From positions 1-53,042 of the forward strand of contig NZ_JAHUTT010000025.1 of the NCBI RefSeq assembly GCF_019209865.1: DNA of 53,042 nucleotides. The letters run 5' to 3'. The DNA is from Shewanella sp. NIFS-20-20. GTDB taxonomy: Bacteria > Pseudomonadota > Gammaproteobacteria > Enterobacterales > Shewanellaceae. Numbering within the stretch: the stretch's first letter is position 1; each line of letters starts with the position of its first letter. This document shows, in pieces, positions 19,178-27,839 of this stretch. The notes beneath the pieces are model-generated. The model was given only the letters and a program-made list of their open reading frames with translations. It was not told where the DNA came from and made no database searches. A program made the translations under genes and the position numbers.

Positions 19178-20165
19178 TTTCAGGCTCGATATTATAAGGA
19201 AAATGACAGGCATAGTACCTGTCGCGTAAATGGTGCAAATTGGGTTGATTAACGCACTGTTTCTGCGCTTGCGGGCAGCGAGGGCCTAAGCGGCAACCGA
19301 TGGGAAGGTGCTGCAATGGCGGCGCTGAGCCCGCTAGCGTCGGCATAATGGTTTTATGGCTTTGGGGATTATCGTAATCGGGTAAACATTCTAGCATCGC
19401 TTTGGTGTAGGGATGTAACGGTTTACTGAGCAACTCGTCAGTGGTGCCAGACTCCATCACTTGGCCGGAATAGAATACGGTTAAGCGGCCACACCACTGT
19501 GACAGGGTTTCTATTTCATGACTGATAAGCAAAATAGAGACATTTTGAATTTGATTGAGCTTGGAGAGTAAGCGATAAATTTGTGCTTGAGTGCTCACTT
19601 CCATTAAGTTGGTGGGCTCATCTGCGATCAATAGCTTTGGTTTATTGGCCAGCGCCATGGCAATCATCACTTTTTGACATTCGCCCTCTGAGAGTTCCCA
19701 AGCATAACTATGAATTAAGCGCTCGGGATCTTTTACCCCGACCTTATGTAACCACTTTTGCATTTCTAACTTACGACTGCCGCGTCTGCGCCAAAAGGGC
19801 AGTTGTTTATTGCTCGGCATGGCCTCTAACAGTTGCGAACCAATGGTAATGGCAGGATCGAGGCTGGCCGATGGATCTTGGAAAATCATGGCGATCTCAG
19901 ACCCCATGATTTGGCGCCGTTGTTTGGCGGTCATCTCCAATAAATTTTTACCGTCCCACATCATGCGATCGACGGTCACACTCCAGTTCGCTTCTGGGAT
20001 CCCCATGATGGCACGGGCCAGGAGCGTGCGACCAGAGCCGGACTCGCCAAGCAATCCATGAACCTCACCAGCATTTAGCGTAAGGCTGACTTTTTCAAGT
20101 GCTTTGACTCGCCCGTAAGGCGTATCCAATTCGATGGTTAAATTACGGATATCGAGCAATGGCAT
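19158..20165 (-). CDS. sapD: Peptide ABC transporter ATP-binding protein SapD
   Basis: A 335-residue OppD-type ATPase paired with SapF. The start MPLLDIRNLTIEL at 20165 is the family's, and the sapC stop is 1 nt upstream. The signature LSEGECQKVMIAMAL and Walker B LLIADEPTN are intact, and the OppD-type C-terminal cysteine motif GCRLGPRCPQAQKQC is present. The Walker A reads GESGSGRT (40-47): arginine 46 (codon CGC) stands where the invariant lysine is expected. SapD may therefore have altered ATP binding, with SapF the main catalytic subunit. Confidence 0.92.
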   Translation of the reverse strand: MPLLDIRNLTIELDTPYGRVKALEKVSLTLNAGEVHGLLGESGSGRTLLARAIMGIPEANWSVTVDRMMWDGKNLLEMTAKQRRQIMGSEIAMIFQDPSASLDPAITIGSQLLEAMPSNKQLPFWRRRGSRKLEMQKWLHKVGVKDPERLIHSYAWELSEGECQKVMIAMALANKPKLLIADEPTNLMEVSTQAQIYRLLSKLNQIQNVSILLISHEIETLSQWCGRLTVFYSGQVMESGTTDELLSKPLHPYTKAMLECLPDYDNPQSHKTIMPTLAGSAPPLQHLPIGCRLGPRCPQAQKQCVNQPNLHHLRDRYYACHFPYNIEPENDDSAA

Positions 20166-20166
20166 A

Positions 20167-21057
20167 TTATTTACTTCCCGGTGACATGGCTGAACGTAAA
20201 CCATCACCGACTAAATTTATCGATAACACGGTAAATAGCAAGGCCAGACCTGGAATGGTGACATTCCAAGGGGCGACCAGCAAATAATCCACCCCTTGAG
20301 AAACCATAGCTCCCCATTCCGGACTGGGCGATTGCGCGCCTAACCCCATAAAGCCAAGCGCCGCGATATCTAAAATCGCGGCAGAGATTGCCAAGGTTGT
20401 TTGTATGATTAGGGTGTCCCAAATATTGGGCATAATTACATACCAGTAGATTTGCAGTGAATTGGCACCATCAAGTTTGGCGGCGGTGACATACTCTTTT
20501 TGGGATTCTTCATGGACCGCTTGATGAATGGTGCGTACAAATTGCGGCGTGAGCGCAAGCCCCACTGCCCAAAAGACATTCTGCAAGCCAGGTCCGGTCA
20601 CTGCCACTAATAAAATCGCCATTAACAGCGAGGGGATAGACAGCAGCGCATCTAATAAATGCGACAAAATTGAGGACTTAATGCCACTCATCATGCCCGA
20701 TAACGAACCTATGATAAAACCAAACACCAGCGCGGTGAACACCACTAACAGTGATAAACCTAAGGTCAGCTGCGCCCCATATAAAATTCGGCTAAAAATG
20801 TCACGTCCGAGCGCATCTGTCCCTAAAAAGTGCTCCACCGTCCCGGCAGGGTCCCAAGAGGGGGGCAATAAAATAGATTGGGTATTTTGTAACTGGGGCT
20901 CGTAGGGGGCGATTAAGGGCCCAAACGCGGCAATCAGCAGCAAAATCGCCACTGCCCATAACCCAATCACCGAAAACGGATTGGCCGTAAATGCTAACCA
21001 TACTCGCTTACGTGGCGATGGGATGCGCTCTTCTTGGTAAATACTAATGGGAGGCAT
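20167..21057 (-). CDS. sapC: Peptide ABC transporter permease SapC
   Basis: A 296-residue inner-membrane permease of the OppC/DppC family with an N-terminal cytoplasmic stretch and about six membrane segments. The EAA-type loop reads EYVTAAKLDGANSLQIYWYVIMPN. The ATG at 21057 (MPPISIYQEERIPSP) is preferred over a start 54 nt earlier. It overlaps the sapB stop by 14 nt, as expected in a tightly coupled operon. Confidence 0.93.
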   Translation of the reverse strand: MPPISIYQEERIPSPRKRVWLAFTANPFSVIGLWAVAILLLIAAFGPLIAPYEPQLQNTQSILLPPSWDPAGTVEHFLGTDALGRDIFSRILYGAQLTLGLSLLVVFTALVFGFIIGSLSGMMSGIKSSILSHLLDALLSIPSLLMAILLVAVTGPGLQNVFWAVGLALTPQFVRTIHQAVHEESQKEYVTAAKLDGANSLQIYWYVIMPNIWDTLIIQTTLAISAAILDIAALGFMGLGAQSPSPEWGAMVSQGVDYLLVAPWNVTIPGLALLFTVLSINLVGDGLRSAMSPGSK

Positions 21058-22075
21058 AGATTTCTTTCCTGGTCTTGGGATTGGCCGCCGTATGGATGAT
21101 ATCGATAACAATGCTGAAGAAGATAATCAGCAACGCCACGGCTAAGATCCCCCCTTGGATGACGGTATAATCCCGCTGATAAATGCCCTGAACTAACCAA
21201 GCACCGACACCGGGCCAAGCAAAAATCACCTCAACCACGATGGCATAACTCGCAAACGGACCAAGCATAATGCCAAGATTTTTTAATACGGGGATTAACG
21301 CATTGGGCAGGGCGTGTTTGAGGACGATTTGACTGGTGTGTAAACCGCGCGCTTCAGCCGCACGAATATAGGTTTGTTGCATCACATTCATCATGGCACT
21401 GCGGGTCAAGCGCACGACCACTGTGAAGGGGAATACGGCCAAAGTAAACGCCGGTAAAATCATATGCTGTAACGCATCGATAAACGCGCTATAGCGGTAG
21501 CTATGTTCTGATAGCAGGGTATCTATCAACATGAATCCGGTGACAGGTTCAATTTCGTATAAGAGGTTAATTTGTCCCGAGATGGGCAGCCACCCCAATT
21601 TAACCCCAAACCACAGTGATAAAGATAGCCCGAGCCAAAAGACCGGGATGGAATACCCGGTCAATGTCATGGCAATAATACTATTTTGGGTGATTTTATC
21701 CTGACTTAACGAGGCCATTACTCCGATTGGGATCCCAAAGCTTAAGGCCAATATGGCCGTCACTATGATTAGTTCAAATGAGGCGGGCAACACATTAATC
21801 AGCTCGGAGGCCACACTTTGTTTCGAGGTGACAGACATGCCAAGATTGCCACTTAAGCGTTGTTCGAGGTAGGCCATAAATTGACTAACACTGCCTTCAT
21901 CGAGACGATAATCACTGATGATTTTTTGTGTTTGCGCTTGGCTAGGATTTTCAATGCCGCTCAAAGCAAAACTGCTATTGACTGGAAATAAGTGGGTGGC
22001 AATAAATAACACCAAGATTAATATCAAACTGGTGGCTAAAAACAAGTTCAGGCGGCGCAGCAGGTAATAACTCAT
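21044..22075 (-). CDS. sapB: Peptide ABC transporter permease SapB
   Basis: A 343-residue permease of the OppB/DppB family. An N-terminal membrane helix (LFLATSLILILVLFIATHLF) is followed by a periplasmic region and a transmembrane domain with the loop YIRAAEARGLHTSQIVLKHALPNALIP. The ATG overlaps the sapA TGA by 4 nt (ATGA), showing coupling with sapA. Confidence 0.94.
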   Translation of the reverse strand: MSYYLLRRLNLFLATSLILILVLFIATHLFPVNSSFALSGIENPSQAQTQKIISDYRLDEGSVSQFMAYLEQRLSGNLGMSVTSKQSVASELINVLPASFELIIVTAILALSFGIPIGVMASLSQDKITQNSIIAMTLTGYSIPVFWLGLSLSLWFGVKLGWLPISGQINLLYEIEPVTGFMLIDTLLSEHSYRYSAFIDALQHMILPAFTLAVFPFTVVVRLTRSAMMNVMQQTYIRAAEARGLHTSQIVLKHALPNALIPVLKNLGIMLGPFASYAIVVEVIFAWPGVGAWLVQGIYQRDYTVIQGGILAVALLIIFFSIVIDIIHTAANPKTRKEIYASH

Positions 22076-23697
22076 GGCTGTACCTCCACTGCGTGTTGCA
22101 CTTTATCAAACGCAATGCCGCCGAAGGCTGGCAACGGCATGTGTTTAACCTTTTCGTTGACTAAAATCATGCGCTGCGCGTGGGCCAGACTGATCAGTGG
22201 GACTTGTTGTCGCAGCATTTGCTCTGCTTGCGAATATAGCTGTGCACGTTCACGTTGTGACGGGGTGGCTCGCGCCTTATTTAATAATGCTTCAAAGGGC
22301 ACATAACAGAAGCGGGAACGGTTAGTCGTTGCTAACACTGACTTGCAGCTTAACAGCGGCGTGAAAAAGTTATCAGGGTCACTGTTATCGGCATTCCAGC
22401 CAATCAGAACGGTATCGTAATCCGCTTGATTGAGCTTATTGGTAAATACGCTCCATCCATAACTGACGATATTAGCTTTTACCCCGATATTGGCCAAATC
22501 GGCCTGAATCAACTCGGCAGTTTTATTGGGATTGGGGTTATAACTTCTGCCCACTGGGGTCGTCCAGATATCCAGAGTTAAGTCGCCAATGCCGGCGTCA
22601 TTCAGCAGGGCGATGGCTCGCTCTGGATCATAGCTGGACTGGGGTTGGTTTTCTTCAAATGCCCAAGACGCAGGGGGGAGTAACCCATTAGCCACCACGC
22701 CTTTATCGCGATACACCGCATTAAGAATATTGTCTTTATTAATCGCTAGGCTTAAGGCTTGTCGAACGGCCAGCTGATCAAATGGGCTTTTTTGGGTATT
22801 AAACGCCCAAAAAGAAACGTTTAATCCTGGGTGACTTTCAAGCCGTAATTGTGGGTGGAGATCCAGTACATCAAGCTCACCCGCTTTCGGCAGTGCCGAT
22901 ACACTGCAGTCACCCGTGATCAGTTTCACTAAACGCGTGGCACTCTTGGGGGTGATATCAAACACCAACATTGGCAGTTGCCCTTGCTCGCCCCAGTACT
23001 GTTGATGCCGTCGGTAACGAATGAACTCATTTTTAACGTATTGTTGAAATTGGTAAGGCCCAGTCCCAATGACCTCAATATCTAAACGCTCTGGCATACC
23101 GTCTAATAATAATTGTTGGGCGTATTCACTAGAATGAATAACCGCAAAATCGGTAGCAAGGTTCGACAGAAATGAGCTATTCGGGGAAGTGAGATGAAAT
23201 ACCAATTCGTGGTCGTTAATCTTTTCTATTTGCATAATTTGTTGAGCAAAATCTATGCTTTCAAAAAATGGGTAGCCGGTTTTTGAGACAAAATGATAAG
23301 GGTTGTTGGGATTGATAATTCGATCGAACGAGAACATCACATCATCAGCGGTTAACGTCCGTGATGGCGTAAATTGGCGATTGTGATGAAAATGGACATT
23401 ATCGCGTAAGATAAACCGATAGCTTAAGCCATCATCACTGACGTCCCAGTGTTTGGCGATGGCTGGAATAATGGTTTCATGTTCATGACTGTAATCAACT
23501 AAACGACTGAATAGCTGTTGAGAGGTTGCATCTATGGTGGTGCCAGACGTCACTAACTGGGGGTTAAAGGTCTCTGGATTGCCTTCAGAGCAATAGACCA
23601 ATCCCGCCGGTAGTGTTTGGGGACCACAGCCTGCGATTAGCAGGGTACTGGCTAATAACACCCATAAGTAGAACATGCCATGTAAGGACGGCTTCAT
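22072..23697 (-). CDS. sapA: Peptide ABC transporter substrate-binding lipoprotein SapA
   Basis: Periplasmic binding component (SBP_bac_5/OppA-DppA family) of the Sap system. The chosen ATG at 23697 gives a lipoprotein signal, MKPSLHGMFYLWVLLASTL followed by the lipobox LIAGC with Cys24. Sap homologues in enterobacteria are mostly soluble, so a lipoprotein form is notable. Longer starts exist (ATG at 23733, TTG at 23772 overlapping the pspF stop), so the exact start is uncertain. The family signature around EFIRYRRHQQYWGEQGQLP and DITPKSATRL is present. It follows pspF by about 70 nt. Confidence 0.9.
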   Translation of the reverse strand: MKPSLHGMFYLWVLLASTLLIAGCGPQTLPAGLVYCSEGNPETFNPQLVTSGTTIDATSQQLFSRLVDYSHEHETIIPAIAKHWDVSDDGLSYRFILRDNVHFHHNRQFTPSRTLTADDVMFSFDRIINPNNPYHFVSKTGYPFFESIDFAQQIMQIEKINDHELVFHLTSPNSSFLSNLATDFAVIHSSEYAQQLLLDGMPERLDIEVIGTGPYQFQQYVKNEFIRYRRHQQYWGEQGQLPMLVFDITPKSATRLVKLITGDCSVSALPKAGELDVLDLHPQLRLESHPGLNVSFWAFNTQKSPFDQLAVRQALSLAINKDNILNAVYRDKGVVANGLLPPASWAFEENQPQSSYDPERAIALLNDAGIGDLTLDIWTTPVGRSYNPNPNKTAELIQADLANIGVKANIVSYGWSVFTNKLNQADYDTVLIGWNADNSDPDNFFTPLLSCKSVLATTNRSRFCYVPFEALLNKARATPSQRERAQLYSQAEQMLRQQVPLISLAHAQRMILVNEKVKHMPLPAFGGIAFDKVQHAVEVQP

Positions 23698-23768
23698 ATC
23701 AAGATCGATAATAGTTGATAACAAGAAGCGCATTTTACCAGTGCCTGTTAGCTTGGAGCAAACCTTGC

Positions 23769-24842
23769 TCAATCTTTATCCAATAAGTTGTATTTTTTGA
23801 GAATTCCTCTCAACTGATGATAGCTTAATGACAGTAATTCAGCGGTTTTCTTTTGATTAAACTGACCGGCCCTCAGCGCTTGTTCGAGTAAGGCGATTTC
23901 TTGTTGTTCGCAATGCTCTTTAAAATCGAGAGGGAATGTGATGTCACTAGTGGTGGGCTTACTAATTGGCGCTGTGGCGTTTGGCGTAACGCTCTGGCTT
24001 GGTTCATTGGTGGTTGCACTTTGCTGGCGATCTTGCGTTCGCACCCGTTGTTTAGGTCGATAGGGGGAACTAAATGGATCTAGGGTGATATCGTCAATGG
24101 CATTATCGCGATGTTGATTACGATAGACCGCGCGTTCCACTACGTTTTTAAGTTCTCGAATATTGCCAGGCCATGGATGATCCAATAACAGTTGCTTGGC
24201 TTGGGTGCTAAAGCCGGCAAAGTATTCAAGTTGCAGTTGGCGGGCCATGCCAATGGCAAAATATTCAGCCAACGGCATAATATCTTCTTGGCGATACCTA
24301 AGTGGCGGTAAGGTAATGACATCAAACGCCAGTCTATCGAGTAAATCGGCTCGAAATTCCCCCGCCTCGGCTAAGCTTGGCAAATCCTCGTTAGCGGCAC
24401 AGATTAGACGTACATCAGTTTTGAGTGGGCGATTACCGCCGACACGCTCGAACTCGCCGTATTCTATCACCCGCAGTAACTTTTCTTGAATCAAGCCTGA
24501 GGTATTGGCTAACTCATCAAGAAATAAGGTGCCACCATCGGCGCGCTCAAAGCGGCCCTCATGGCGGCCTTTCGCCCCAGTAAATGCCCCGGTTTCGTGA
24601 CCAAATAATTCACTCTCTAATAAGCTTTCACTTAATGAGGAACAATTGAGCTTAATAAAGCTTTGATCCCAACGGCTAGAAAGGTAATGAATACGCTCGG
24701 CAATCAGTTCTTTGCCCGTACCGCGTTCACCGATAATCAATACCGGTTTTGACAGTGGCGCGATTTGCGACACATGTTCGAGCACTTCCAAGAGGGCATT
24801 GGATTGGCCGATGAGATTGTCTTGTTGGAATTGTTTAGGCAC
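23769..24842 (-). CDS. pspF: Sigma-54-dependent activator PspF
   Basis: Enhancer-binding AAA+ protein that activates the phage-shock operon; PspA holds it inactive until membrane stress. The 357 residues begin directly with the AAA+ domain, with no receiver or sensor domain, as in E. coli PspF. Walker A GERGTGKE (38-45), the sigma-54 contact loop GAFTGA (85-90) and Walker B GGTLFLDE (103-110) are intact. The C-terminal Fis-like helix-turn-helix (QKKTAELLSLSYHQLRGIL) follows a linker of about 50 residues rich in Thr, Gln, Pro and Ser, longer than in E. coli (325 residues total). It is divergent from pspA and upstream of sapA. Confidence 0.96.
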   Translation of the reverse strand: MPKQFQQDNLIGQSNALLEVLEHVSQIAPLSKPVLIIGERGTGKELIAERIHYLSSRWDQSFIKLNCSSLSESLLESELFGHETGAFTGAKGRHEGRFERADGGTLFLDELANTSGLIQEKLLRVIEYGEFERVGGNRPLKTDVRLICAANEDLPSLAEAGEFRADLLDRLAFDVITLPPLRYRQEDIMPLAEYFAIGMARQLQLEYFAGFSTQAKQLLLDHPWPGNIRELKNVVERAVYRNQHRDNAIDDITLDPFSSPYRPKQRVRTQDRQQSATTNEPSQSVTPNATAPISKPTTSDITFPLDFKEHCEQQEIALLEQALRAGQFNQKKTAELLSLSYHQLRGILKKYNLLDKD

Positions 24843-24962
24843 TGTAATAATTGGTCTATGTCGCTAACAAGTGGTGAAATTTATAATATGTGTCAATCAA
24901 GTTAAAATAAAGATAAACTTAATAATATATCTAAGTTACTGATTTTATGGGTTATGCCAATG

Positions 24963-24979
24963 TTGGCATGGAATATGAT
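24963..24979 (+). promoter_or_regulatory. Sigma-54 promoter of pspA
   Basis: TTGGCATGGAATATGAT fits the -24/-12 layout: GG at 24965-24966, then 10 nt, then GA where GC is consensus. The -24 TTGGCA is strong, while the -12 GA is a deviation. Expected start is about 24990, 28 nt before pspA. PspF sites would lie in the A/T-rich 24845-24960 stretch, but I cannot place them with confidence. Confidence 0.75.
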
Positions 24980-25017
24980 AGGTATAAATCGTAACAGATA
25001 ACCTTGAGGATAAGATT

Positions 25018-25710
25018 ATGGGAATATTTTCACGCTTTGCAGACATCATTAATTCAAACCTGAGTGCTTTGTTGGATAAAGCAGAAGATCCAGAAAAAAT
25101 GGTTCGTCTTATCATTCAAGAAATGGAAGACACCTTAGTAGAAGTTCGCTCCACTTCGGCGCGGGTGTTGGCCGAAAAGAAAGAAGTGCAACGTCGGATT
25201 GTTCGCATCGAAGAGCAAGTTGAAGATTGGCACGCTAAAGCAGAACTCGCGTTATCGAAAGATCGCGAAGATTTAGCGAAAGCGGCTTTGGTTGAAAAAC
25301 AAAAAGCCAATGACACCTTAAAGTCTCTCAACGATGAAATGCTAATCATTGATGAGCAAATCAGTCGCTTAAAGGATGAGATTGGCCAATTACAAGAAAA
25401 ACTGGCCGATGCTAAAGCGCGCCAGAAGACCATTATCATGCGTAATCAGACGGCCTCAACGCGTCTTGAAGTGAAGCGCCGTCTTGATTCGAGCAAAATT
25501 GATAATGCCATGCTTAAGTTTGAGCAATACGAGCGCCGAGTTGAAGGGATTGAAGCGCAAGTCGAAGCCTATGATTTGGCCAAAGGCCCTAATAAAGGCA
25601 GCTTAGCCGACGAGTTTGCGGCGTTACAGGCAGAAGATGAAGTATCGGCAGAACTCGCCGCAATGAAAGCTAAGATGCAAAGCAAAACGTCGGCTAAAAC
25701 TAAAAAATAG
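25018..25710 (+). CDS. pspA: Phage shock protein A
   Basis: Peripheral inner-membrane protein of the PspA/IM30 (ESCRT-III-like) family. It inhibits PspF and, when released, oligomerises on damaged membrane to preserve the proton-motive force. The 230 residues are almost entirely coiled coil, with the amphipathic N-terminal helix MGIFSRFADIINSN and the PEKMVRLIIQEME segment typical of the family. A GAGGAT ribosome-binding site precedes the ATG. It is the first gene of pspABC. Confidence 0.97.
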   Translation: MGIFSRFADIINSNLSALLDKAEDPEKMVRLIIQEMEDTLVEVRSTSARVLAEKKEVQRRIVRIEEQVEDWHAKAELALSKDREDLAKAALVEKQKANDTLKSLNDEMLIIDEQISRLKDEIGQLQEKLADAKARQKTIIMRNQTASTRLEVKRRLDSSKIDNAMLKFEQYERRVEGIEAQVEAYDLAKGPNKGSLADEFAALQAEDEVSAELAAMKAKMQSKTSAKTKK

Positions 25711-25723
25711 TAAGGAGTAACCT

Positions 25724-25957
25724 ATGGATTTGGATCTACTAATTGCTCCGATTATCATTTTTCTGCTGGTCGTGGCGCCCATCTGGTTGGTGCTCCACTA
25801 CCGCAGTAAGCGCCAGGTTAACCAGGGCTTAACCGAGGAAGAATTTGCCCAGCTTAATGAGTTGATTATTAAGGCCGATAAGATGAGCCAACGAATTGCC
25901 AGCTTAGAAGCCATTCTCGATACTGATAGCCCTGAATGGAGGAGTCGTCATGAGTAG
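25724..25957 (+). CDS. pspB: Phage shock protein B
   Basis: A 77-residue inner-membrane protein with one N-terminal helix (LLIAPIIIFLLVVAPIWLVLHY), a basic stop-transfer stretch (RSKRQ), and a cytoplasmic leucine-zipper-like helix. With PspC it senses envelope stress and draws PspA away from PspF. It begins 13 nt after pspA and its end overlaps pspC by 8 nt. Confidence 0.94.
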   Translation: MDLDLLIAPIIIFLLVVAPIWLVLHYRSKRQVNQGLTEEEFAQLNELIIKADKMSQRIASLEAILDTDSPEWRSRHE

Positions 25958-26336
25958 AGGCACCTTATATCGCAATCGCGCTCAAGGTAAAATCGCCGGC
26001 GTATGTGCAGGCATAGCCGATTACTTTAATTTTGAAACCTGGTTAGTGCGCGTAGTGGCCGTATCGATATTTTTACTGGGTGGTTCAGGGGTTATCTTTA
26101 TTTTATACATCGCCTTATGGATCATTCTGGATGAATCACCAAAGCCATTAAGCATGGACGCGCACCATAAAGAGGCGGGATTAAAAAAGAAGGTATGGCA
26201 AGCCGGCGAACCCGCCAAGCAAGCCTTGATGGATTTAAATGGTCGCTTTCGTGCCATCGACTTACGCTTACAACAGATGGAGCGGCACGTCACCTCAGAA
26301 CAATTTGATTTAAAACGCCAAATTAATGATCTGTAA
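25950..26336 (+). CDS. pspC: Phage shock protein C
   Basis: A 128-residue PspC-domain membrane protein. The conserved block LYRNRAQGKIAGVCAGIADYF opens the domain, followed by a membrane segment (VVAVSIFLLGGSGVIFILYIALWIIL) and a C-terminal helix with heptad leucines. It partners PspB in sensing. The start overlaps the pspB stop by 8 nt. No pspD or pspE follows. Confidence 0.94.
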   Translation: MSRGTLYRNRAQGKIAGVCAGIADYFNFETWLVRVVAVSIFLLGGSGVIFILYIALWIILDESPKPLSMDAHHKEAGLKKKVWQAGEPAKQALMDLNGRFRAIDLRLQQMERHVTSEQFDLKRQINDL

Positions 26337-26386
26337 CAGCAAAAGGTGTTTGAGGTGGCAATACAGTCAAGAGAGTTAGTTATACT

Positions 26387-26410
26387 AGGTGGCAACTGCC
26401 ACCTTTTTTA
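26387..26410 (+). terminator. pspABC terminator
   Basis: AGGTGGC-AACT-GCCACCT, a perfect 7 bp stem, then TTTTTT. It lies 14 nt before the ycjX start, so ycjXF expression requires readthrough or a promoter overlapping this hairpin; a TATACT at 26381-26386 is the only -10 candidate and has no good -35. Confidence 0.85.
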
Positions 26411-26423
26411 TTGAGGATAATTT

Positions 26424-27839
26424 ATGGTTAATGTGCGTCAGTCGTGGTCACGGTTACAGCATCACGCTCAACAAGTGGCTTTGCGCGCAGGAGATCGTCA
26501 TATTCGTCTAGCGGTGACTGGCTTATCCGGTGCCGGCAAAACCGCGTTTGTGACTGCCTTAGTCAACCAATTAACCTTAGGCTACGACAAACTACCGCTA
26601 TTTAGTGTTGCCAGAGAGCAGCGCTTAATTGGGGTCAAGCGGGTGATGCAGCCAGATCTCAATATCGCCAGTTTTGATTACCAAGGGGGCATTGCCCAAT
26701 TAACGGCGGAACCGCCCAAGTGGCCATCGTCGACCCGCAACATTAGTGAATTGAGATTGGCCTTGCGCTACTTGCCAACAAAAGGCTTGAGAGCCAAGTT
26801 GGTTGATTCAGCGACCCTTTATTTAGATATCATTGATTACCCAGGGGAGTGGTTACTCGATTTGCCCATGTTACAGCTGGACTTTGTCCAATGGTCCACT
26901 CAAGTTAACGCCGCCGCGACTAAGTATCAATCCAGCGATAAATATGATGACTTTATCAATTCAGTCAATCAGTTGAGATTAACTGATGTGGCCGATGAGC
27001 AAGTATTGGCTGACATCAGTAAACGCTACCAAGCCTTGCTATTAGATTTGGTTCATCAACATGGCTTTTATCAAGCTCAGCCAGGGCGCATGCTATTGCC
27101 CGGTGAACTTGATGGCGCGCCCATCTTAAGTTTTTTCCCGTTAATGACTGTATCAGAGCAACAAATTATTGAGGCAAGTAAAGCCGATAAAAATAGCTAT
27201 TTCAAAGTATTGCAACACAGATATCAAGAGTATGTGCAACAGGTTGTCAAACCCTTTTATCGTGATCACTTTTGCCATTTCGACAGGCAAGTGGTGCTGG
27301 TTGATTGCTTGGGTGGACTCAATCGCGGCAAAGATCAATTTATGGATATGACCTCCGCGCTCGAGCACATCCTCGAAAGTTTTCAGTTCGGCCAAAATAA
27401 TTTATTGAAGCGATTATTTTCACCCAAGATTGATAAATTATTGTTTGCTGCCAGCAAGGTGGATCACATCAGTCGGGATCAGCAAGCCAATTTGTTGCAG
27501 TTGCTGGGCAACATGCTCAAAGCTGGCCAACAACATGCCCGTTTCGATGGCTGTGTGGTTGAAACTATGGCCATTAGTGCGATTAAAGCAAGCCGGCATG
27601 GCACGGTGAATACCGCCAGCGGCCCCTGTGAAGTGGTGCAAGGGCGTGTGCTTGATAGTGGTCGGCCGGTGACGATTTTCCCCGGCGAAGTGCCTACTCA
27701 CTTACCCGATACCAGCTTTTGGCAAGGGCAGGGATTTGATTTTCCATCCTTTGCTCCGCCCATCGCCACCAATCAGTTATTTGGTCAGATCCGCATGGAT
27801 CATTTATTGGAATTTATCCTAGGAGATAAGTTGTTATGA
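26424..27839 (+). CDS. ycjX: YcjX-family P-loop GTPase-like protein
   Basis: A 471-residue protein of the YcjX/DUF463 family, part of the Psp regulon in enterobacteria. Its exact role is unknown. The N-terminal P-loop is GLSGAGKT near residues 33-40, followed by a switch-like DIIDYPGEW and a later AASKVDHI that resembles the nucleotide-specificity motif. It shares a 4 nt ATGA overlap with ycjF, so the two are translated together. Placement directly behind pspABC supports a membrane-stress role. Confidence 0.93.
   Translation: MVNVRQSWSRLQHHAQQVALRAGDRHIRLAVTGLSGAGKTAFVTALVNQLTLGYDKLPLFSVAREQRLIGVKRVMQPDLNIASFDYQGGIAQLTAEPPKWPSSTRNISELRLALRYLPTKGLRAKLVDSATLYLDIIDYPGEWLLDLPMLQLDFVQWSTQVNAAATKYQSSDKYDDFINSVNQLRLTDVADEQVLADISKRYQALLLDLVHQHGFYQAQPGRMLLPGELDGAPILSFFPLMTVSEQQIIEASKADKNSYFKVLQHRYQEYVQQVVKPFYRDHFCHFDRQVVLVDCLGGLNRGKDQFMDMTSALEHILESFQFGQNNLLKRLFSPKIDKLLFAASKVDHISRDQQANLLQLLGNMLKAGQQHARFDGCVVETMAISAIKASRHGTVNTASGPCEVVQGRVLDSGRPVTIFPGEVPTHLPDTSFWQGQGFDFPSFAPPIATNQLFGQIRMDHLLEFILGDKLL

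Noticed and set aside
24845..24960. IHF and PspF sites before pspA
   Set aside because: AATCAAG matches part of the IHF consensus but the TTR element is missing, and PspF sites could not be placed.
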